A DNA stretch of 32,055 nt from Lichtheimia corymbifera B2541 (Eukaryota; Mucoromycota; Mucoromycetes; Mucorales; Lichtheimiaceae). Location: assembly GCA_000697475.1 (NCBI GenBank), contig JNEU01000562.1, forward strand, positions 1-32,055, read 5' to 3'. Shown here in pieces: positions 20,901-32,055 of the stretch. Under the pieces are notes generated by a model. That model ran no database searches and had not been told where the DNA came from. It saw only the letters and a program-made list of their open reading frames with translations. Both the position numbers and the translations under genes were made by a program. Each line of letters starts with the position of its first letter. The first letter of the stretch is position 1.

Positions 20901-23900
20901 TGAGAATGCCAATGTACGTATAGGGAAATCCAATACACGGGGTAATAAATCGTCATCTTGTGCAGCAAACATCTTGATGGCATTGAAAAAGCCTTCATTC
21001 CAACCAGCTTCAGCAACCAATGCTGAATCCAACCATGTCGCTGATTCAAGGATGCCTGCCAAAAGCCAATGCAAGGGATGATGGAACGATACCGGATCAG
21101 AAGTAATATCATATTGAACAACATTGATATCCCCAACGTACGGCAAGGTGACCTTATGCTGACGATACTCCTTCGTGGCTGGCACCTGTGGTAGCGGCAA
21201 ACGAGTCTTGTCAATAGGCTCTGCACCCCAATCATCGATCGCTTTGAGTACACGAGCCACAGCACGTACAAGGATTTGGGCTGTATGAGCACGATCATGT
21301 TGTGTCGCTGTCAACAAGGCGTGGTAGCAATCCGAAAATGAACGACAGCACTTTGCAATCTGTAGAGTAACATTGAAAGCATTCACCCACACCTCCGATT
21401 CGTATTCGACGTGTGTATCCTTCTGACAAGTTTGTGGATTCATGGCTTGAAACAATGAAATCAGCTCGAGAAACTCCCGTAGGTAGACCGCGTCATGAGC
21501 AATCACAGGCTTGAGTAACTCCACATGAAGAATATATCGCAGATCATGGAAAGCGTTAAAATAACGTCTTGTACGGAATGCACGTGATTCGCAGCTCAAT
21601 CGCCGAGGCTGATCCTGTTGTTTGCTGATAGGTACATAGCATATCTCCTCAGTCATGAAGAATACTGATAATGTGTTGCAAATCAAGCCGAAAAAGTAAT
21701 ACTCGTTCACAAGTAAACTGCACACTGAAGGCACCGTCAATAGCTGCACCGAAAACAAGATAATGGCGTTTTCTGGTTCTCGGTCTCTGAAAAGAAAAGC
21801 TTCGACGAGACGTGCATAGTTGCGTACCAATCGCTTGCCTATATGTAGATAGAGGTTAGTTTAATGCGAAATCCGAGATGTATAAGATGCAACATACCAA
21901 AGCGCTTCTTGTATACTGGATGAGATCCCAAAGTAAGGATATAGAATTCTCTCAGCGATACTCGTAATTCCTTCCACACGCGTTGATCATAGAGCAAAAA
22001 GTAGTCGAGGCGTTGCTTTTGTTCAAATTCACGCTGCACTGCAAATGCTAATCGTCGAGTCTCATTCATATCTCGAATATCTTGACGTGCCGGTAATCCC
22101 AAGGGAGTAGCAAATGACTGTTCCTCCACTTGAAAATGACGATGATCCTTGACCAACCATGCAGGATTCCAATCAATGCTTGCAATATCCTTTTCAGTCT
22201 GATATAGGATCTTGCTATCGGTTTCCACGAGCATAGGTACCACGACATCGGATGGAATACGTTGTTCCTCATCTTCCTCTTGATCAGGTGCGTCCATATC
22301 AACATCTTCCTCATCCATGGTAGTAGTAGTCGTTGTCTCAAATCCCATCATCATGGTTTCTTCTTCTTCTTCCTCCTCATCCAATGGATCTTGTTGTTGT
22401 TGTTGTAGCTGCTGATCTTCATGATATTCAATAGGCTGATCATCCTCGTCTTCTTCTTCTTCTTCCTCCTCCTCCTCCTCCTCTGATACCATGCGAAAGG
22501 AAGGTGTTCCGCCTGTCATGATGGCGATTTGCTTGGGTAGTTTCCAATTGGCACATAATTCCTCACAAATAATGGATCTTATCTGAGCACTCAAACCCTG
22601 ATGATGCGACGCCGCCGCCGCCGCCATCTCTCTAAGCCAGTCGACAAGGACGGTGGTGACCTGTTCTCGGATAACATCACGTGCCGGTCGAATCGTGACA
22701 CCCAGTCCAATTGCTGTAAAAGGGGCTGCCATGGTTCTTAATTCATCAAGGTTGGTCGAAGTGCCAATGATCTCTCTTCCTTGTGTGTGAATCGTTTCAA
22801 CGATCGTTCTTGCTTGATGCACATGACATCCAATCGCTCCTTCCACTGCATCACAAGCGTCCTTGAATGAATGCGTCTCATCGTTCCAAGCGACCAATAC
22901 ATATAACTGATCATCATCCACGCCATGATTCTCCTTGTCCATATCTACATCCCCTTCTGATCTTCGTTGCTTTGATTTGTAAAGTGGACGACGTGCTGGA
23001 ACTCCCATGCGACGAAAAATGGCACATTCGTTTTGGTTGGCTTGAACAATGTCGGCATTGGAAGCGGGGATTGAGATCTCCTCCGAAGCAAGTGCAAATG
23101 TCACCAGAACGAAATCCATCACAGTGATAATCGTCTGTCGTATGTGCTTGATAACAGATCGTGGTAGAGTGGCTGATGATGATGATGATGATGATGTATT
23201 ATTGCTAGGGTCATTGTTGTTGTTGTTGGCAGGTGTAGTACCATGGACGCTGCATTCCAATGCTGTTTTCCACGCTTCTGGATCTCCACAATCACAACAA
23301 CCACCTGATCCTGGGCTGATGGCTACCAATACATTATGGTTCTCGTGGTTGCTTGCATGAAAACATTTGGAACAAAGAACACAGGAATCATCCAAGCGGC
23401 AATCCCTATCATATATCATATCAATATCCCTCTTGCTATTATATGAATGCCTCACAATACTTTACCTACATCGATATACCGGTTCTCCTTTACGGAACAC
23501 GCGGCCACACCGTTGTAAGGGCCGTTGCTGCTGTGCTGCTGCTGTTGTGGTTGTTGCAGCATCGCCACCACTCTGCATATCCATTCGCTCCATGCCATCC
23601 TGATTGTGCGTACGAGAATGTCGGTGTAACATAAGGCGATCGATCGCATCGTGGAACGCACCGCGATCTTTGAAAAAGTACTGTTCCATGAGAGCATCCT
23701 GGTTCTTCCAAAGTGTCGTGTAACATTTCTTGATGAGAGTACGCTTGGCAGCATCGTTGAAAGAGTAATGAAAGAGGAATGGAGTTTGCCAAAGAAAAGT
23801 GGCGAGATCCATCCCAGGGAAACTCCCAAGAGTATTCTGCGGATCAGGTGTTGGAGTGCGTTTGGGTGCCTGCTCGTGGTGGTTGTCGTGGTGGTGGTGG

Positions 23901-23998
23901 TGGAGTTGATGGTCGTCTAGACTACTCAAGCGTCGCTTGGAAGAGAGTAAAGAGGATCTACCAGTGCTGCTATTATTGCTGCTGCTGCTAGTTGTCAT
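17151..23998 (-). CDS. UBR1: E3 ubiquitin ligase Ubr1 (N-recognin)
   Basis: It recognises N-degrons and ubiquitylates them with a Rad6-type E2 for proteasomal degradation. Exons (transcript order): 23998-23466, 23405-21898, 21838-20847, 20792-17479, 17415-17151; about 2203 aa, a little longer than yeast Ubr1 (1950). Domains: UBR-box zinc finger from about residue 164 (CGRVFRKGEPVYRC, then CRLDDSCVLCSKCF, CCDCGDPEAW); ClpS-like type-2 pocket from about 343 (YVLVAWNDETHSF); RING-H2 about 1413-1532 (CIVCQED ... CGHLMHIKCF ... CPLC); C-terminal UBR autoinhibitory region ending PPYLDAHGEIDQGLRRG. Low-complexity inserts include acidic runs (about 22330-22485) and an 11-Gln tract. I chose the start at MTTSSSS; an in-frame ATG at 24064 would add 22 residues. 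UBR1 diverges from the cytochrome c gene. Confidence 0.95.
17895..17927 (-). repeat. poly-glutamine (CAA)11 tract in UBR1
   Basis: Eleven TTG units on the plus strand read as CAA on the coding strand and give 11 consecutive Gln flanked by Ser pairs. The pure CAA run is a potentially length-variable microsatellite. Confidence 0.85.
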
Positions 23999-24064
23999 AT
24001 AGAAAGAGAGTAAGAGACGACGACCAAGACGACGTGGAATAAGTGCGGAGCCTGCTATATACAT

Positions 24065-24494
24065 GTGGTTTCTAGGTCACACGAAATACGCACACACACA
24101 CACGCAAACACACTCACTCACTCTACTACACTCTCACATACACACTCTCTATAATGACCGATGATGATGATGGTGGTGGGATGTCATTGACTGTTCATCC
24201 TATTGCTAATGATCATGATTCTTATTATTAAACCTATTCGGCTCTATTTACATGTTATAGTAGTAGTGGGGGAAAAGGGGGTTGGTGAGTAAGATCTACA
24301 CCGCTGGGGGGAGAGGAAAGAGGCGTTGAAAGCATGCATGTATGTGTATAATGATGATGCATGGGTTTTGGGCTTGGGCCAGTTCTACGCTTCAAATTCG
24401 GGTCCCCTGTTCTCTCTTTTATTTGCTTGTTTTCCTTCTTTTATCTTCTTTCACCTTTTTCTCTACTTCCCCTCCCCCTACTCTCTTATACACA
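24065..24494. promoter_or_regulatory. shared divergent promoter of UBR1 and CYC1
   Basis: These 430-496 nt (depending on the UBR1 start) separate two divergently transcribed genes. On the UBR1 side there is a CA-rich stretch (CACACACACACAC at 24091, then CACTCACTCACTC). On the CYC1 side there is a long pyrimidine-rich leader (24410-24480) directly before the ATG. I saw no perfect CCAAT box or canonical TATA box. Confidence 0.55.
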
Positions 24495-24947
24495 ATGGGT
24501 ATGCCTGAAGGTGATGCTGCAAAGGGTGCCAAACTCTTCAAGACACGCTGTGCACAATGCCATACTGTAGAAAAGGTAAGTTGATCTAACGTTTTACAAT
24601 CAAGGAATCCACCGACATTCATCGTTTTTATCTTTAGGGTGGTCCTAACAAAGTGGGTCCCAACCTTCATGGTATCATGGGTCGTCAATCAGGTCAAGTT
24701 GAAGGCTTTTCCTATACCGATGCCAACAAAAAGAAGGGCGTCATTTGGAAGGAAGATACTCTTTTTGAAGTAAGTAACATGGGAATCATCATCATCACCC
24801 ATCGGCCCATCTAACATACAGCCACCACCATAGTATTTGGAGAATCCTAAAAAGTACATCCCGGGTACCAAGATGGCGTTCGCTGGTTTCAAGAAACCCC
24901 AAGATCGTGCGGATGTGATTGCATACTTGAAGGATGCCACCCAATAG
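24495..24947 (+). CDS. CYC1: cytochrome c
   Basis: It is the mobile heme protein of the mitochondrial intermembrane space that carries electrons from complex III to complex IV. Exons: 24495-24575, 24638-24769, 24834-24947; 108 aa, the usual fungal length. The heme-attachment site CAQCH is in exon 1. The methionine ligand lies in [15 protein letters not shown] in exon 3, with the lysine that is trimethylated in fungi. The core [31 protein letters not shown] is complete. No cleavable presequence is expected or seen. The start [14 protein letters not shown] is standard for fungi. A poly(A) signal follows the stop, and RSP5 converges from the right. Confidence 0.98.
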
Positions 24948-24995
24948 ATTCTCTCTCCTCATTTTACCTCGTTCTCTCAAAGAGATACGCGCACA

Positions 24996-25001
24996 AATAA
25001 A
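24996..25001 (+). terminator. poly(A) signal of CYC1
   Basis: AATAAA lies 49 nt after the cytochrome c stop codon, before the convergent RSP5 3' end. Confidence 0.55.
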
Positions 25002-25176
25002 TGAAGTATTAGGACATCATGTTATGAAAGTGATAGTGTGATAGCAAAAAAACATGCATTGTTGTCTGGTGTATATGAATGACGATACGTTTGTATATAA
25101 TCTATATACGAGGGTGGAAAGGAGAAAAGGAAGAAGAAGAAAGAAGGAAGGAGAATATTTTTTGTGTGGGTGTCAT

Positions 25177-28420
<3,244 letters not shown>

Positions 28421-29963
28421 GGTTTGCTGTCAAGACAATGGAGGAATGTGAAGATAAAGAGATAAAAAGGAAACGAGTGGACGACGGACGACAAGTATCG
28501 GAAAGAGGAAAAAGGGAAAAAAGAAACAGGGCAGGAGAAGAAAGAGAAACAAATGCTTTCTTTTTTTTGTGCGTCTGCGGAGCACAGGCGTTGGTTGTTC
28601 TCTCTGTGTGGGTGTTGTAATGGATAAACTGGAAAGCTTCCCAGCGATCTCCCACACACACACACAAATACCACCACGAGGCCTTTTTTTTTTTGTCTTT
28701 CAACATATACTACAATAATCACACCATTCAATACCACCCCATTATTACATCTAATGACTAGATCTTATTATGAAACTCTTTCCTCTCCTCTCTAACACCG
28801 ATATCAAGGGTCAGAGAGAGACATATGTTTGTGCCAATTTGGGGTTGCTCATTCATTTCTCTAATCTAAAAATATACACCACCAACACAACAACCCCCCC
28901 CCCCACCATCACCCACCTGTTTACCACTCTTCCCCACTTCTTATCTAGGATAATCACAATGTAAGCAATCCATAACCATCATCCCTTTAACCCATTCATA
29001 ATGAAAGATCATCACTTATGCATACAATTTACATTTATAACCCGTAGCCAGGTAATTGGTCCTTGCTTACTCATCTGTGTCTCAACCGCCCACGTGTCTT
29101 GCTCATCACGCACGCACACAAGCACAACAGGTACGGCGGAGCATCACAATGACGATAACCAAAATCATGGGGGAAATTATATCCGCTGGTGTACAGCATG
29201 ACGCTAAGATCACTATAAACCAGGTCCACTCGTTCGTATGATGAAAATTGTTATTGTGCGTTACTGCTATGACATAGCTAATGTCGGATGCATGTCAATG
29301 AGGAGACAATCTTAAACCTGCCACTTGTACCACCGCAATGATAGGTCTCACATGCATGACCCACATGAATGAATCATTGTTAGTATTGGCACGTAACGTA
29401 TCCACATGTGCTATTATCCTTACACACACCACACTCTCGGTACATTCCATTTAGAAACCATGCCCATTTCAGCATTTTATACATGCACGACCCAAGTGAA
29501 AGAAAGGCCATATACTACCTCACGTTGCTTTCAACTTTTAACGTTGTTGGCTTGTGGACCCGCCGCATCCACCACCATCATTATATATGAGTGATATATG
29601 TATTATGCATTGATCGTGACCCATGACGAAGAAAAGACTAAAAAGGAATAATCACAACCTTGATCAGTGGCCGAATAATGGTATGTAAACTTTTGACTCT
29701 GCTTGATCCTCTGACTACAATATACGAAGCAGCCTGCAATACCCGCTGAGTGTGTTGGTCTGACTTTGAACATTGACCTAATCCAAAGCTCAGACAACTT
29801 TCAAATCTAAATTACTCTACATTGACCCTCCCAACCATTTTCGCGTTTCCACCATCACATCCTGCGCACCATTCTCTATGAAATGATACCAAACAACGCC
29901 CCATTACGCTATATAGAAATTTTGTGATCTATCATGTACATCCAAAATCAAAAAATAACTCGA
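28421..29963. other. long intergenic region upstream of RSP5
   Basis: The first 300 nt are purine-rich on the plus strand, giving a pyrimidine-rich RSP5 leader. They include a CA run (28653-28665) and a T10 run near 28684. An 11-C homopolymer lies at 28894-28904. The rest has no recognisable coding sequence on either strand. A small open frame near 29150 resembles nothing that I know. Confidence 0.5.
28894..28904. repeat. C11 homopolymer
   Basis: Eleven consecutive C residues in a C/A-rich stretch. Homopolymers of this length are prone to length variation and sequencing error. Confidence 0.8.
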
Positions 29964-30036
29964 GGGGCTATGGCCAAATGGATAAGGCGCCTGACTACGA
30001 ATCAGGAGATTCCAGGTTCGACCCCTGGTAGCCTCG
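29964..30036 (+). tRNA. tRNA-Arg (anticodon ACG)
   Basis: This 73-nt cloverleaf has no intron. The acceptor stem GGGGCTA pairs with TAGCCTC, with one G-U wobble at the second pair, and the discriminator is G. The D arm is GCC-AAATGGATAA-GGC. The anticodon stem CCTGA/TCAGG holds loop CTACGAA with anticodon ACG at 29997-29999. The T arm is CCAGG-TTCGACC-CCTGG. The A-box (TGGCCAAATGG) and B-box (GGTTCGACCCC) promoters are internal. A T5 run at 30073-30077 could end Pol III transcription. The A34 is expected to become inosine and read CGU/CGC/CGA codons. CCA is not encoded, as usual in eukaryotes. Confidence 0.95.
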
Positions 30037-31427
30037 ATTAGTTGATGATAGCTTGTAATGAGCTGTTTATTCTTTTTGAATTTTTGTTTCCGGATTTCCA
30101 ACTGACAACATTTTGGACAACAAGAATGAGCAAGTCGAAAAAGGCCTTATCTCTACAGTAGAAGATGGTTTTCTTTTGCATTTATATCTCTGCATGTTCT
30201 ACTTGTGTCGTATGAGGTCGCTTAAAACGTACGTTAGTCATGAAACAACGGAATACATTACCGTTATTATCAAGGAATGAGGATGGTTCTGATATTGCAA
30301 ACTATATGCATCACGATAAATCAATTTAGGTTTTTGTTGCTATGCCATCATTGCAATCACGTTAACCAGCTCTTGTCCTTGTCATTGTTGACTTGGTTTC
30401 TTCGCAGTTAGAGCGCCGATATTACATCTTGCAATAGCACAGGAGATTACGTCGCGTTGTACTGCTGTGCTGCGTTGTGCTGCATACTAACAAGCCAACA
30501 TATCCTGTTGATGATCAGATACATCTATCAGGTGGATGACTGCTTATTTGCCACAAATATTTTCTTCTCCGGTACACTAAAGATGATGTGTTTATAGCGT
30601 GAGATGATTGCATAAACTTTGTGGGGCCCCAAGAATGAATAACAACGCGGATTACTAAATGATAAAGATGAGGGTTAATGACCATACATATAATGCATAA
30701 CATAGTCAACGAGACAATAGTATCCTCTACGTACATAAGTAATAGATTGCAGGTGGTAGGCATAAAGTATAATCTTTCGTTTGTTGCACACGGGCGGGAA
30801 AGCTAATTTCGTTGCCTTTTTGAGCATATGGCCGAAGATCTGCGTGTAGTGAGAGGGGGAGTAAACATCTTTTGGCGGGTAAAATGCATTTAGTCATGAG
30901 AATGTGAATATATCTATTTAATGGGCAGTGGAATGAAAAGTCTATGGTACATGTGGTATATGACCATGGTGGGGATATCGGAGGATGCATTGGCCGAAAT
31001 GATGAAAAGGGGGTGAGGAAAGTTAAACGGCATGGCTCCGATCGGCAGTAGCACAATCGTCTTCCGATATGAAAATATCAGAAAGGGGACAATCATGCAT
31101 TGAAATATGAGGAATTCATATAGATTTTGGACATTGACTTATTTCATGTCTCATGTCGCGTATAACGTGTATAGAGACGAATGACTATTAATGCATTGGA
31201 CAAGTTGTGTGCAATATGCGTGTGAGTAATATGCATGTGTGTATGTTGCACAATAACGCCTTTGGGTGGCGACACTGCAGCAAAAGGTGCATCAGATATA
31301 CACACATTCACACTATAACAACCTCCCCCGCCCCTTCTTTCTCCTTTGCCGAGTGCTCGCTGTTGTCGTCCAATCGCCACTACATTGACATTTACCCTAC
31401 GGACATACACACAAACAGCCAGGCACC
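30037..31427. other. intergenic, nothing recognised
   Basis: This 1.4-kb stretch holds no gene that I can support. There is a GCTGTGCTGCGTTGTGCTGC imperfect repeat near 30463 and scattered short open frames with atypical composition. The final 100 nt (31320-31425) become C/T- and CA-rich and probably form the leader of the next gene. Confidence 0.5.
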
Positions 31428-32055
31428 ATGACGACGGATGCTTCTTCTTCTGAACATGACACTACAATTATGCATCCCACAAGCAATGGTATGTCACCCT
31501 TCATTGGGCTATTTTATAATATACTTTATTCTAACTTGCATTCATAAGGCAATGAGGTGGATACATGGCTTGAGTTTCAGCTACAGGAGTATGTGGACCA
31601 TGGCTTATTGAAGTCTTGTACGCAAGAAGCGAGTTGGCGAATGGTGTATTGCCTTGCTCATCGCTTTTTCCCTGATCGCGTGTCCGATCTGCCGACGATC
31701 TTGCAGCAAGGAACGCCAAGTGACATGGAAGGTGCTTTGCAGATTCTACACGACGAGCTGGGTGCCCCTGCTACGGTTGACAATGGCGACATGATGGCCT
31801 ATTACAATGCGCTCCGCGATATCACCATGGAATCATTTACACAGCGACGCACTGAGATTCGTGTAGTGCAGGAAACGGCGCATTTGACCATCACCCGCAC
31901 AACAACAACACGAGGAGACGCTGAATTGGAGAGACGTGCACGTGTGGTGATGAATCGTATCAAGCGGTTACATGATACATTGAATGACATGGCTCTTTAT
32001 CAAAGTCATATGGACGTGGGAGGAGAAGAGGATGAAGACCAGGAGTCCTTTGAAG
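31428..32055 (+). CDS. 5' part of a gene with CH-like segment
   Basis: The gene is cut by the window edge. Exon 1 is 31428-31488 (MTTDASSSEHDTT...). A GTATGT donor begins at 31489 and the acceptor CATAAG ends at 31548. Exon 2 starts at 31549 and stays open to the last base, giving about 189 residues so far. Residues about 22-75 include WLEFQLQEYVDHGLL and SWRMVYCLAHRFFPDRV. The W-x5-LAHRFFPD spacing resembles the helix of calponin-homology domains (LIHRFRPD). The rest is helical and charged (LERRARVVMNRIKRLHDTLND), then acidic. A cytoskeletal role would be inference from this weak similarity, since the domain is incomplete and divergent. Confidence 0.6.

Noticed and set aside
23115..23250. 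Dense GAT/GTT trinucleotide runs as a possible structured repeat or array
   Set aside because: They are low-complexity codons (Ser and Asn runs) within the UBR1 reading frame, with no spacer structure.
28949..28958. Start codon split by an intron (AT|GTAAGC) in the C-rich region
   Set aside because: The ATGTAAGC word follows a promoter-like pyrimidine tract, but I could not find an acceptor leading into a recognisable open frame downstream.
29150..29242. Small 30-codon open frame (MTITKIMGEI...)
   Set aside because: No conserved family, splice support or promoter context. It is short enough to occur by chance.
30455..30485. GCTGTGCTGC-type short direct repeat as a mobile-element end
   Set aside because: The units are imperfect and only about 10 nt, with no inverted partner, target duplication or transposase fragment nearby.

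Overview
This is a gene-dense, intron-rich stretch of a fungal nuclear genome. Introns are short (about 50 to 100 nt) and nearly all are GTAAGT/GTATGT...TAG. The genes are typical fungal housekeeping genes: Rsp5, Ubr1, cytochrome c, TFIIA gamma and glyoxalase II. The very large ankyrin/WGR PARP is a family that budding and fission yeasts lack. Together with the short introns this suggests an early-diverging filamentous fungus, plausibly Mucoromycota/Mucorales. That placement is inference and is not proven by any single sequence.

Layout. 1-2371: a weak two-exon hypothetical gene (+) behind an imperfect 70-bp tandem duplication, and a small two-exon hypothetical gene (-). 2942-3996: glyoxalase II (+, 5 exons) with a mitochondrial-type leader. 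4714-14853: one giant PARP gene (+, 25 exons, 2880 aa). It combines a chromo-like N-terminus, a very long ankyrin array, a WGR domain, a PARP regulatory and catalytic domain with an intact H-Y-E triad, Cys pairs, a PBZ-like zinc motif and an acidic tail. Its promoter carries a perfect RFX/Crt1-type X-box and a TATA box. 15082-15527: TFIIA gamma (+). 16359-17066: unrecognised protein with a beta-repeat C-terminus (+). 17151-23998: Ubr1 N-recognin E3 ligase (-, 5 exons, about 2203 aa). 24495-24947: cytochrome c (+), divergent from Ubr1. 25177-28420: Rsp5/Nedd4-type HECT ligase (-, 14 exons, 820 aa), including one GC-AG intron. 29964-30036: tRNA-Arg(ACG). 31428-end: 5' part of a gene with a CH-like segment, cut by the window edge.

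The genes do not form a pathway operon, as expected for a eukaryote. Two E3 ligases (Ubr1, Rsp5) flank cytochrome c, which is probably coincidence. The most notable object is the PARP gene, whose domain set suggests one polypeptide that makes poly(ADP-ribose), may bind it, and may contact chromatin. Its promoter site suggests control by the DNA-damage/RFX regulon. All exon models were built by reading splice sites and checking that the frame stays open across every junction. No homology search was run.
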